Shown here one piece after another: positions 1 to 5,807 of a stretch of DNA of 5,807 bases. Position 1 is the stretch's first letter. Each line of letters starts with the position of its first letter. Position numbers and translations under genes: made by a program. This DNA comes from Methylococcaceae bacterium (lineage in GTDB: Bacteria; Pseudomonadota; Gammaproteobacteria; Methylococcales; Methylococcaceae): positions 1-5,807 of the forward strand of contig JAJRDJ010000290.1 of the NCBI GenBank assembly GCA_028678445.1, written 5' to 3'. The notes under the pieces were generated by a model. The model saw nothing but the letters and a program-made list of their open reading frames with translations. It searched no databases and was not told where the DNA came from.

Positions 1-310
1 TGACCTTGATCGGATAGACCGGCGTGTAGCGGCCCGGATAGTCATACTCGGCGCACGCATTGGCGAAGGCGCCGGTCAGCCTGGCAACGCGGTTACGGAG
101 AATATCCGTAAACCGGATCAGTACCGGCAGGGATAATCCCTCTTGCCGGATCGACTGCACGATATCGAGGAGATCAATGGTCCCCAGCTCAGGCTTTTGG
201 GCGGGATGGACCACTACATGACCCCGTTCGTTGATGTCGAAATAACCCTCGCCCCAATGCTCGATGGCGTAAACATCCCGGGACAGTGCGGAGCTCCAAC
301 GCGTAGTCAT
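1..310 (-). CDS. speA: Biosynthetic arginine decarboxylase, N-terminal part (partial)
   Basis: This is the first 103 codons of a minus-strand gene that continues past the left edge. The product is a PLP-dependent decarboxylase that converts arginine to agmatine, the first step of the agmatine route to putrescine. The visible protein begins MTTRWSSALSRDVYAIEHWG and continues with the family-typical GYFDINERGHVVVHP segment (about residues 22-36). It ends in YPIKV (residues 99-103), whose Lys102 matches the lysine that binds PLP in the fold-type III barrel of SpeA. The ATG at 310 is preceded by AAAGGA with a 7-nt spacer, which supports this start. The gene is divergent from speE, with only 70 bp between the two start codons, so the two polyamine genes probably share control. 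Only the extreme N-terminus is visible, so the integrity of the rest cannot be judged. Confidence 0.93.
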   Translation of the reverse strand, partial: MTTRWSSALSRDVYAIEHWGEGYFDINERGHVVVHPAQKPELGTIDLLDIVQSIRQEGLSLPVLIRFTDILRNRVARLTGAFANACAEYDYPGRYTPVYPIKV

Positions 311-317
311 GATGAAT

Positions 318-323
318 TCCTTT
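318..323 (-). promoter_or_regulatory. Ribosome binding site of speA
   Basis: On the minus strand AAAGGA lies 7 nt upstream of the ATG at 310. This is a good Shine-Dalgarno match at normal spacing and fixes the speA start. Confidence 0.7.
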
Positions 324-350
324 GATAAGGCCGGCAATTATGTGGAAAAT
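322..350 (+). promoter_or_regulatory. Candidate sigma-70 promoter of speE
   Basis: TTGATA (322-327, 5/6 match to the -35 consensus) and GAAAAT (345-350, 4/6 match to the -10 consensus) are spaced by 17 bp. Transcription would begin around 357, some 24 nt before the speE ATG. The -10 element lies in the left arm of the inverted repeat at 343-365, and the promoter overlaps the candidate speA promoter on the other strand. This was assigned by eye only. Confidence 0.35.
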
Positions 351-365
351 CCCGGCTATTTTCCA
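337..365 (-). promoter_or_regulatory. Candidate sigma-70 promoter of speA
   Basis: Read on the minus strand, TGGAAA (365-360, 4/6 match to the -35 consensus) and CATAAT (342-337, 5/6 match to the -10 consensus) are separated by 17 bp. Transcription would start near 330, giving a leader of about 20 nt. The -35 element lies inside the right arm of the inverted repeat at 343-365. This was assigned by eye and has not been tested. Confidence 0.4.
343..365. repeat. Perfect inverted repeat, possible operator between speA and speE
   Basis: TGGAAAAT (343-350) and ATTTTCCA (358-365) form a perfect 8-bp inverted repeat around a 7-bp spacer. It sits in the middle of the 70-bp divergent intergenic region. 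One arm overlaps the candidate speE -10 and the other overlaps the candidate speA -35. The dyad geometry (15-bp centre-to-centre arms, AT-rich flanks) fits a site for a dimeric helix-turn-helix regulator. I do not recognise the motif as belonging to a known regulator. Confidence 0.55.
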
Positions 366-369
366 TTTC

Positions 370-373
370 GAGG
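370..373 (+). promoter_or_regulatory. Ribosome binding site that decides the speE start
   Basis: GAGG lies 7 nt before the ATG at 381. It favours that start over the longer in-frame ATG at 309, which would add 24 residues atypical of the family and would overlap the speA start codon. Confidence 0.6.
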
Positions 374-380
374 TTTCCTG

Positions 381-1235
381 ATGATCGACGCACCCGGCTG
401 GTTTACCGAAGTCTACCCCAAGCATGGCAGCGCCTTCTCTCTCAAGGTCAAAGCCAAACTGCATGAGGAGCAGACGCCGTTTCAGAAGATCGAAATTTTC
501 GACACCGAGTGGTTCGGCAAGCTGATGGTCATCGATGGCTGCACCATGGTCACGGATCGGGACAATTTTCTCTACCATGAAATGATGACCCACCCGGTGC
601 TGTACACGCACCCGAATCCTGAGAGAGTCTGGGTGATTGGTGGAGGCGATTGCGGCAGTCTCAAGGAAGTGCTGCGCCATCCCGAGGTCCAGCAGGCCGT
701 GCAGATCGAAATCGACGAGCGTGTCACCCGCCTGGCGGAAGAGTATTTCCCTGAACTCTGTACGTCCAACCACGATCCGCGCGCCGAATTGCTGTTCATC
801 GATGGCATCCAATGGGTCAAGGATGCCGCGCCCGACAGCGTCGACGTCATCATCGTCGATAGTACCGATCCGGTAGGCCCGGCCGAGGGCCTGTTCAACG
901 AGGCGTTTTATCGCGAATGTTTTCGCTGCCTCGGTCCTAACGGCATTCTGGTCCAGCAGAGCGAATCACCGCTGTTTCATGCCGAGCTGATCGAAGTCAT
1001 GCACCAGACCCTGCGCGGTGCCGGTTTTATCGACACCCGCAGCTTTTTCTTTCCTCAGTGCATCTATCCTTCGGGCTGGTGGAGTGGCACCATGGCGGGG
1101 AAAGGCCCCCTGACCGGTTTCCGCAAGGCGGACGCCGAGGCCAGACCCTTTAGCACGGCCTACTACAACGACGAGATTCATCAGTCAGCTTTCGCGACAC
1201 CTGAGTTTCTTCAACAACGCCTTGCGGCGCGCTGA
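381..1235 (+). CDS. speE: Spermidine synthase (polyamine aminopropyltransferase)
   Basis: The 284-aa product transfers an aminopropyl group from decarboxylated S-adenosylmethionine to putrescine, yielding spermidine and methylthioadenosine in the cytoplasm. The length is normal for the family. The N-terminal beta domain contains HEEQTPFQKIEIFD and LMVIDG (residues 28-53). The Rossmann-like part carries the nucleotide-binding loop GGGDCG (87-92), the acidic ribose-binding residue in QIEID (Glu110), and DSTDPVGPAEG (160-170), where Asp160 and Asp163 match the catalytic and substrate-binding aspartates. QQSESP (192-197) and FPQCIYPSGWW (224-234) are also family motifs. The loop has Cys91 where the Escherichia coli type has glycine (GGGDG). 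The start at 381 was chosen from the ribosome binding site and from the usual MIDAPGWFTE-like beginning. The gene is divergent from speA, and a DUF4404 gene follows 36 bp downstream. Confidence 0.95.
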   Translation: MIDAPGWFTEVYPKHGSAFSLKVKAKLHEEQTPFQKIEIFDTEWFGKLMVIDGCTMVTDRDNFLYHEMMTHPVLYTHPNPERVWVIGGGDCGSLKEVLRHPEVQQAVQIEIDERVTRLAEEYFPELCTSNHDPRAELLFIDGIQWVKDAAPDSVDVIIVDSTDPVGPAEGLFNEAFYRECFRCLGPNGILVQQSESPLFHAELIEVMHQTLRGAGFIDTRSFFFPQCIYPSGWWSGTMAGKGPLTGFRKADAEARPFSTAYYNDEIHQSAFATPEFLQQRLAAR

Positions 1236-1271
1236 CAATACGGAAAAACCCATTATTTCGAGGATAATCCC

Positions 1272-1535
1272 ATGGCGGAAAAAGAAATCAACGAAGCCCT
1301 GTTCACCTTGCGCCAGGAGGTCGAGCAACTTGAAGACACCAATCCAGAACTGAAAGACAAGCTGGAGACTCTCTTGAGCGAGCTTGAGGATCGCCTGGAA
1401 GCCAGCGAGGACGTCAATCATCTGCACCTCGTCGAGGACTTCAAGGCAGCGCTCTCACAGTTCGAAGTCGAGCACCCCACCGCTACCGGCCTGCTCAATG
1501 AGCTGATGGTGACTTTGAGTAATTTGGGAATATGA
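1272..1535 (+). CDS. DUF4404 family small acidic protein
   Basis: This 87-aa acidic protein has no signal peptide or membrane segment and no known enzymatic motif. Residues about 5-46 are rich in Glu, Leu and Lys with heptad-like spacing and should form a helical or coiled-coil hairpin. The C-terminal block FEVEHPTATGLLNELMVTLSNLGI-like region (residues 64-87) has the Phe-Glu-x-Glu-His-Pro and terminal Leu-x-x-x-Gly-Ile pattern I associate with the DUF4404 family. GAGGA (1260-1264) lies 7 nt before the ATG, so the start is well supported. The gene begins 36 bp after speE and is probably co-transcribed with it. Its function is unknown. The family assignment comes from remembered pattern, not from a search. 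Confidence 0.82.
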   Translation: MAEKEINEALFTLRQEVEQLEDTNPELKDKLETLLSELEDRLEASEDVNHLHLVEDFKAALSQFEVEHPTATGLLNELMVTLSNLGI

Positions 1536-1599
1536 TGGCCTGTTCCCGGTAAGATGATGTGTCAGATTCAGGCTTAACTCCTTTGGGACTTCCTACCTT

Positions 1600-2100
1600 A
1601 TGCGTCGCTATGCCTTGATCTATCTGGTTGTTCTTGTCGCTTTCTTCGTGTTGGAGACCACTCCGTGGGCGCAGGCGTTTACTGTCGGCACCTGGACCCA
1701 GTTCCTGGCCGAGGTCAGTGGCGGCTTGATGCAATGGTTTGATGGCAAGGTGGTCGTGCAAGGATCGAACATCCGCAATGGCCAGACTGGTTATGCAGTG
1801 TCCATCAAGGCCGGCTGCAACGGAGTCGAGGCCGCCATGATTCTGGCAGCGGCCATCCTCGCCTATCCCGCGCCATGGGGGCGCAAACTGCTGGGGATGG
1901 CGGTGGGGGTAATGGCCATTCAGCTGCTCAATATCATTCGCATCATCAGTCTCTACTATCTGGGTGAGTGGAGCGAAAAGGCGCTGACCATCGCGCACCT
2001 CTATGTGTGGCCGGGTTTGATCATACTCGATGCGTTGATTATCTTCCTGGTCTGGATGCACTGGCTGGGCAAGCCAAGCGCCAGGCCGGCGGTGTCATGA
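1600..2100 (+). CDS. xrtH: Exosortase H (XrtH), transmembrane cysteine peptidase/transpeptidase
   Basis: The 166-aa protein belongs to the exosortase/archaeosortase family of inner-membrane enzymes, which cut and probably transfer proteins bearing C-terminal sorting tails. The short length and sequence style fit XrtH, which is paired with IPTL-CTERM substrates. The expected triad is present: Cys73 in the AGCNGVEA motif, Arg114 in LLNIIRIISLYYLG, and His133 in IAHLYVWPG. Hydrophobic segments lie at about residues 4-20, 76-91, 97-119 and 135-154, with Arg2-Arg3 ahead of the first one. The ribosome binding site is weak (GGGA at 1585-1588, 11 nt from the ATG). The frame upstream holds no other start codon back to the stop at 1555-1557, so the start is still likely. 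The stop overlaps the next start as ATGA. A 64-bp gap separates it from the DUF4404 gene, so it may have its own promoter, but I could not find a convincing one. The family is confident; the H subtype is slightly less so. Confidence 0.88.
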   Translation: MRRYALIYLVVLVAFFVLETTPWAQAFTVGTWTQFLAEVSGGLMQWFDGKVVVQGSNIRNGQTGYAVSIKAGCNGVEAAMILAAAILAYPAPWGRKLLGMAVGVMAIQLLNIIRIISLYYLGEWSEKALTIAHLYVWPGLIILDALIIFLVWMHWLGKPSARPAVS

Positions 2101-2696
2101 ATCCCGCCATCGCCCGATTGCTGGGCCGGACACTCCTCTGGCTACCGGTCTCTTACGCCACGTGGTACTTCACCGCCATGGCTCATGCCGGTCTGGCGGG
2201 TTTTATTCTGCAATTCCTTATCAATGCCAGTTATCCGATTTTCGTGCCGATGGTGCAAAAAGCCGCGGTGCTGGAATTCGTCCTGGAAATCCCCGCCGCC
2301 ATGTCCCGGCGAGGGGGAGATGGGAGTTTCCTGGCCACCATCACGCTCGACCTTCTCATCTATAGCTGCGGCATCCCCTTGTTCCTGGCACTGATGCTGG
2401 CTACCCCCGGGGTCCTTAGGAGGTGGCGTGACCTCCTAACCGGGCTGGGTGCGCTGTTCATCTATGAAATCATTGCCATGTTCGTCTCCGCCGGCTACAA
2501 CACGCTGACCTTGCTCCACAACATTGGCGCTGACACGCGCTGGCTGTTCGGGTTGCCCTGGAGCCCGCATCTGAACCTGCTGGCTCAGACCACATTCGCC
2601 CTGGTGCTGCCCAGTGCCTTGGCTGTATTTCTCTGGGTCGCATTCAACGGGGATTTCATCCGGGATCAGGCCAAGCCCTTGGGTCAGGTTAGGTAA
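2097..2696 (+). CDS. Exosortase H-associated membrane protein
   Basis: This 199-aa hydrophobic protein is encoded directly after xrtH. The ATG at 2097-2099 overlaps the xrtH stop (ATGA), which indicates translational coupling. An upstream in-frame ATG at 1968 lies deep inside xrtH and is not credible. Four hydrophobic stretches are visible at about residues 12-28, 82-104, 113-134 and 160-183, with a longer polar and amphipathic loop at 45-80 containing MSRRGGDGS. A RRWRD patch (108-112) should face the cytoplasm. The C-terminus (GDFIRDQAKPLGQVR) is polar. Size, position and topology match the membrane protein that commonly accompanies XrtH, probably as a partner in substrate recognition or processing; its biochemical role is unknown. 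The assignment rests mainly on context. Confidence 0.78.
   Translation: MNPAIARLLGRTLLWLPVSYATWYFTAMAHAGLAGFILQFLINASYPIFVPMVQKAAVLEFVLEIPAAMSRRGGDGSFLATITLDLLIYSCGIPLFLALMLATPGVLRRWRDLLTGLGALFIYEIIAMFVSAGYNTLTLLHNIGADTRWLFGLPWSPHLNLLAQTTFALVLPSALAVFLWVAFNGDFIRDQAKPLGQVR
2406..2444 (+). repeat. Strong hairpin inside the exosortase partner gene
   Basis: TTAGGAGGT (2416-2424) and ACCTCCTAA (2431-2439) are perfect 9-bp complementary arms around a 6-nt loop (GGCGTG). A further pairing of CCCGG (2406-2410) with CCGGG (2440-2444) is possible across a 5-nt bulge. The left arm contains AGGAGGT, a full Shine-Dalgarno sequence, and the right arm resembles the anti-Shine-Dalgarno end of 16S rRNA. The structure encodes VLRRWRDLLTG, so it lies wholly within coding sequence and has no T tract after it. 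Confidence 0.6.
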
Positions 2697-2791
2697 CAAC
2701 GCGAAGGCTTGCATCGGCCCACGGCAAATCACTCATGGGGTTGATATCTCTCCCTGCCCGCAAGCAGCGTGATCCGGACCCTCGGCACGCC

Positions 2792-3979
2792 CTACCGATG
2801 CCGGCGCGGGCCGGTTTCCGGGGGCCGTACCTTGAGCTTTTCCAGATTCCAGACCTTGGCGCCATCCCAGCCGGTGGATACGGCGCGGGCTTCGGCTCCA
2901 CAGGACACTGCGTCGATCGGACCCTCGTGAGCGGCGACATGGCCCTGGGGCAGGGGGGATACGAGCGGGTCCCAGAGATAGAGAAAGCCCGCCTGGGTGC
3001 CGACGACGATGCGCCCGGTCGCCGTGTCCCGGCAAAACGCGGTGATATCCCCTTGCAGGTCCCTCAGACTGGCCAAGGCTTTTGCCGTGACGGTATCCCA
3101 AATTTCCAGCACCTTGCCGTCCGAGTAGGCAATGACCCGGCCATCGCGGCTGATGCCCAGCAGCGGCCGGTCTGAGTCAATGCGTTGCTCCTTCACCAGT
3201 TCCATGCTCGTCATCTCCCAGGTCGACAATTCGCGCCCGGCCGCCGTGATGAAATAGGTGCGGCCATTCGGGGCATTATGGAAGCCGATGGAAGTCACTC
3301 CAGCGTGGGTGCTGCGGAGAAACTTGCCCGAAACGGGGTTCCACAAACCAACCGGACCCTCCCCGCGCCAGCCCAGCCAGACGCTATCCGGGGAGAACAG
3401 CACCGTCTTGACATCGAAACCTTCCACTTCATGCTCGGCGATCAGGGCTTCTGTGGTGAGGTCCCAGACCATCAGCCGCCCCCCTTCCCGCCCGGCCATG
3501 CCCGCGCCGATACGGCGGCCATCCCTCGCGAAATCGAGCGCGTCGACCTGATCGCGCCCACCGCGGCTGGTGAAGGTTTTGTCACCATGGGAGTCCCGCC
3601 GCCCGGTTTCGGCATCCCAGAAATCCGGACCCCGGCCACCGGTGGCCAGTATCACCTTGCCATCCGGGGAGAACACCGGCAGCGTAATACCCGCTCGCGC
3701 CGGCAGATGCTCCTGGCCCAGGCGTGACAAAAGACCCGTGACTCTTTGTAACTCATCAAGCTGCTTCTTGGCCGCCTGTTGCTGGGGACAGGATTGGCAG
3801 CCACGAAGAAAATCCAGATACGCCTCCGCGGTATTTTTCTTCTGTGCCTGCACCCAGGGGTTGGCCTCATCTTCCCGGTAATGGCTGTAGCGCAGCCCGC
3901 CATAAATGATCAAGGCGCCAAAGGCGAGCGAGAAGAACCAGGTGAGGATTTTTTCGAGAAAATTCAAAAACGCAGTCAT
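2792..3979 (-). CDS. Membrane-anchored WD40-repeat (seven-bladed beta-propeller) protein
   Basis: The 395-aa protein has one N-terminal membrane segment (about residues 12-28, FFSLAFGALIIYGG). A charged, helical linker follows (35-92) with a CQSC pair at residues 61-64. Seven WD40-like blades then run to the C-terminus. The blades are marked by hydrophobic-FSPDG-type strands and terminal W-[DN] or WE pairs: FWDAETG (120-126), VWDLTT (171-176), LWNPVSG (212-218), TWEMTS (253-258), IWDTVT (293-298), LWDPL (335-339) and VWNLEK (376-381). Seven blades make a closed propeller, a scaffold for protein binding rather than an enzyme. Which side of the membrane it faces is unclear, because charges flanking the membrane segment do not decide it. 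The gene starts 43 bp after the tamB stop on the same strand and probably shares its transcript. The ribosome binding site is weak (TGAG, close upstream). I recognise the fold but not the specific family, and the function is unknown. Confidence 0.85.
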   Translation of the reverse strand: MTAFLNFLEKILTWFFSLAFGALIIYGGLRYSHYREDEANPWVQAQKKNTAEAYLDFLRGCQSCPQQQAAKKQLDELQRVTGLLSRLGQEHLPARAGITLPVFSPDGKVILATGGRGPDFWDAETGRRDSHGDKTFTSRGGRDQVDALDFARDGRRIGAGMAGREGGRLMVWDLTTEALIAEHEVEGFDVKTVLFSPDSVWLGWRGEGPVGLWNPVSGKFLRSTHAGVTSIGFHNAPNGRTYFITAAGRELSTWEMTSMELVKEQRIDSDRPLLGISRDGRVIAYSDGKVLEIWDTVTAKALASLRDLQGDITAFCRDTATGRIVVGTQAGFLYLWDPLVSPLPQGHVAAHEGPIDAVSCGAEARAVSTGWDGAKVWNLEKLKVRPPETGPRRHR

Positions 3980-4022
3980 GGTGGGCTCATGAGAGAAATT
4001 CAGGGGGCCGCTGGCGCGCGGT

Positions 4023-5807
4023 TCAATTTTCCCACTGATAAAGGATGTCGCCGCCGCTAAATTCGCCAGTTTCGGTCTGTACCTTCCAGCGCTGCGTCAA
4101 ATCATAACGCAAGCGGAACACATAGGCGTTCTGGAACAGGCCCATGCCGTATTGCACATAAATCTTCGGGGTCAGATATTTGCCGAGAAACAGCGCCGTG
4201 CCCTGGGTGTCGCCCCAGGGTCCGCTGCCGCCATAGGTCTGCGAGAGACCGCCAGCGCCGAGCGAACTCTGCATGCTGATATCAACCAAACCACCGAGCC
4301 CCAGCCGGTTGGAAAGCTCCTTCGCCAGCACGCTACCCGCCGAGCCACCCAGCGCGCTGGCGGCCCCTTTCATAGCCGAACCGTCCTGCTGGGCGAGTGG
4401 GTCGATGGGCTTGCCCATGATCAGATAGGCCAGGATGTCGTTCTGAGACATGGGCCGGTCGGAAAACAGCGTGATGTTCGGCTTGTTCAGCGTCCCCAGT
4501 AGCTGGGCGCCGACCACTACGTCATCCGACTTCCTGACTGCCCGGATATCCAGATTGGGATTGTCCATCGCTGAACGCGCGTACACCAGCAGGCCGCCAT
4601 TGACTTCCAGATCGACACCATACAAGGAATATTGCCCGTCATGAAGCCTGATTTCCCCCGTGCCGAACGCATCCCCGCCCGGTGACTGCTCCACGGTCAC
4701 CTGTCCGTCAACCCGGGCGTGATAGCCGGGTCCACTGACATCGATTTTGTCGCCGAGCAGCACCTCCACCCGGGTCTCCAGCGGATTGGCCTCTACTGCG
4801 GGTGGTTCGTCGCCGTTGACGATGATGACATCGCGGGACAGCCTGATGGCACCCGACTCATCGGGAATCTTGATGGTGGCTTCGGGTATAGCCAGCTTGC
4901 CGGTCAGGCTCAGGCGTGAAGCTTTATGTTCGATGAGCAAATCCGGCGAAACATACACCCTTGCTTCAGGGAGATCGGCAGCCAGGAACCGCTTGCCACG
5001 CACGGTGAGCTGCAGCGGCCAGTCATCGCGGGGACTGAGCGTGGCCCTGCCATCCAGACGGATTTCACCGCTACCGGATACGGCGCGCCCGGTGAGCATG
5101 AGTTGATTGCCTTCTCCGCTGATGGCATCGGCATTGATGCTGCGCACCTTGATGCCCAGCCTGGGCACACTGAAACCGCCGTCGAACAGAGTGCCATGCA
5201 CCTGGAGACGCGGCAGATCGGCAGTTCCCGCGATACGGACACCGGCCGTCAGCCGGCCCTGGAGTTTTTCAATATCCGTCGTCAATGGCATCAGCACCCC
5301 GATATTCCGCAATTCCAGGTGCGCCTCGCCTTCAATGGGTAAGCGGTGTAGTCGGCTTAACACTATCGGACCCTCCAGCCCCAGCTCGGCCCGGAGCGAG
5401 GCAAACCCGATCTGTTCGGCGGTCAGGCGTAACTCGGCTCCGCGCCCCGTCACCGCGCCCCTGAGTACCAGGGGTTCCGGACGGAACCGCAGCATGGTCT
5501 GACCCCCTTGCGGAGCGATCAGCGCGGATGCGATCGCTACCTCAAAACTTCCGGCAGTCAGACGATCACCCTGGCCGGATACTTGCGCATCGGCATTAAG
5601 GGTGCCCTTGAGCAGCGTTGTTCCGCGGAGCGAGGGCGGCAGCCGCTCGAGGCCGAAATCGCTGAGCCGGGCCGCCATCTGCCATCCGCCCGCTGCGCGT
5701 GCCTTGCCTTGCACACAGGCTTCGGCGCCACGGTCTTCCCAGCAGGCGGGGCCGAGTTCACCCCTGCCCGGACCGATGTGCAAGAGCGTGGCGCGATTCA
5801 GCCGCCA
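4023..5807 (-). CDS. tamB: Translocation and assembly module subunit TamB, C-terminal part (partial)
   Basis: An open frame of 594 codons plus stop runs in from the right edge, so this is roughly the C-terminal half of a protein that is about 1,260 aa in Escherichia coli. TamB is anchored in the inner membrane, spans the periplasm as a beta-taco groove, works with the BamA-like protein TamA, and is implicated in outer-membrane protein assembly and phospholipid transport. The visible part is built of repeating beta-strand units (for example LQVHGTLFDGGFSVPRLG). It ends in the conserved DUF490 domain with SQNDILAYLIMGKPID (about residues 454-469 of the visible part), a Gly/Ala/Ser-rich stretch, GKYLTPKIYVQYGMGLF (542-558) and an amphipathic terminal strand, GGDILYQWEN. 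Two cysteines near the left of the visible part (ELGPACWEDRGAEACVQGKA) fit the Cys pair often seen before the C-terminal region. The true start lies outside the window, where tamA would be expected. The WD40 gene follows 43 bp downstream. Confidence 0.94.
   Translation of the reverse strand, partial: WRLNRATLLHIGPGRGELGPACWEDRGAEACVQGKARAAGGWQMAARLSDFGLERLPPSLRGTTLLKGTLNADAQVSGQGDRLTAGSFEVAIASALIAPQGGQTMLRFRPEPLVLRGAVTGRGAELRLTAEQIGFASLRAELGLEGPIVLSRLHRLPIEGEAHLELRNIGVLMPLTTDIEKLQGRLTAGVRIAGTADLPRLQVHGTLFDGGFSVPRLGIKVRSINADAISGEGNQLMLTGRAVSGSGEIRLDGRATLSPRDDWPLQLTVRGKRFLAADLPEARVYVSPDLLIEHKASRLSLTGKLAIPEATIKIPDESGAIRLSRDVIIVNGDEPPAVEANPLETRVEVLLGDKIDVSGPGYHARVDGQVTVEQSPGGDAFGTGEIRLHDGQYSLYGVDLEVNGGLLVYARSAMDNPNLDIRAVRKSDDVVVGAQLLGTLNKPNITLFSDRPMSQNDILAYLIMGKPIDPLAQQDGSAMKGAASALGGSAGSVLAKELSNRLGLGGLVDISMQSSLGAGGLSQTYGGSGPWGDTQGTALFLGKYLTPKIYVQYGMGLFQNAYVFRLRYDLTQRWKVQTETGEFSGGDILYQWEN

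Noticed and set aside
309..380. Longer speE start at the ATG at 309, adding 24 residues
   Set aside because: The added residues do not look like the family, the start would overlap the speA start codon, and the promoter and inverted repeat would fall inside the gene. The ATG at 381 has GAGG at good spacing.
189..812. Minus-strand open frame of 207 codons antisense to speE
   Set aside because: It overlaps both speA and the well-supported speE, has no recognisable domain, and is explained by GC-rich codon use in the true frame.
1508..1536. Promoter for xrtH using TATGAT at 1531-1536
   Set aside because: The -10-like hexamer is good, but no acceptable -35 lies 16-18 bp upstream, and it overlaps the end of the DUF4404 gene.
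2697..2814. Possible bidirectional terminator between the convergent genes
   Set aside because: Only weak stems exist (CGGCA/TGCCG at 2783-2803 and CCGGC/GCCGG at 2801-2814), they exclude each other, they reach into the WD40 coding end, and no T tract follows on either strand.
3634..3647. 14-bp palindrome GGCCACCGGTGGCC
   Set aside because: It lies inside WD40 coding sequence (Gly-rich turn), has no loop, and is expected now and then in GC-rich DNA. No second copy was noticed.
2735..3727. Plus-strand open frames opposite the WD40 gene (2735-3175 and 3185-3727)
   Set aside because: Their translations are rich in Pro, Arg and Gly with no family pattern, while the minus-strand frame shows seven regular WD40 blades across the same bases.
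3788..3799. CQSC in the WD40 protein as a cytochrome c heme site
   Set aside because: A heme site needs CxxCH. Here the residue after the second Cys is Pro.
4152..5502. Several plus-strand open frames opposite tamB
   Set aside because: They are low-complexity shadow frames; the minus-strand TamB sequence runs unbroken and conserved through the same region.

Overview
The window looks like chromosomal DNA from a GC-rich gammaproteobacterium. The SpeA and SpeE types, a DUF4404 protein, an exosortase H with its partner protein, and a TamB all fit that group, and something near the Chromatiales or Methylococcales is plausible. The genus cannot be fixed from this sequence. There are no insertion sequences, tRNA or rRNA genes, CRISPR arrays or phage genes, and coding density is high.

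Layout: (1) 1-310, minus strand: the 5' end of speA (biosynthetic arginine decarboxylase), running off the left edge. (2) 311-380: a 70-bp divergent control region with candidate promoters for both genes and a perfect 8-bp inverted repeat. (3) 381-2696, plus strand: speE (spermidine synthase), a small DUF4404 protein, xrtH (exosortase H) and an exosortase-H-associated membrane protein. The first two are 36 bp apart and the last two overlap by ATGA. (4) 2697-2791: a short convergent gap with no clear terminator. (5) 2792-5807, minus strand: a membrane-anchored seven-bladed WD40 protein lying 43 bp downstream of the 3' part of tamB, which runs off the right edge.

Three functional themes meet here. 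SpeA and SpeE make polyamines (arginine to agmatine; putrescine to spermidine), and the middle steps (agmatine to putrescine, and SpeD) must be encoded elsewhere. XrtH and its partner form an inner-membrane processing system for proteins with an IPTL-CTERM tail, but no such substrate is encoded in the window. TamB is the periplasm-spanning part of the translocation and assembly module for the outer membrane, and the WD40 protein is probably co-transcribed with it.

The points most worth a second look are the inverted repeat between speA and speE, the uncharacterised WD40 membrane protein beside tamB, the orphan exosortase pair, and a strong hairpin inside the exosortase partner gene that pairs a perfect Shine-Dalgarno sequence with an anti-Shine-Dalgarno-like sequence.
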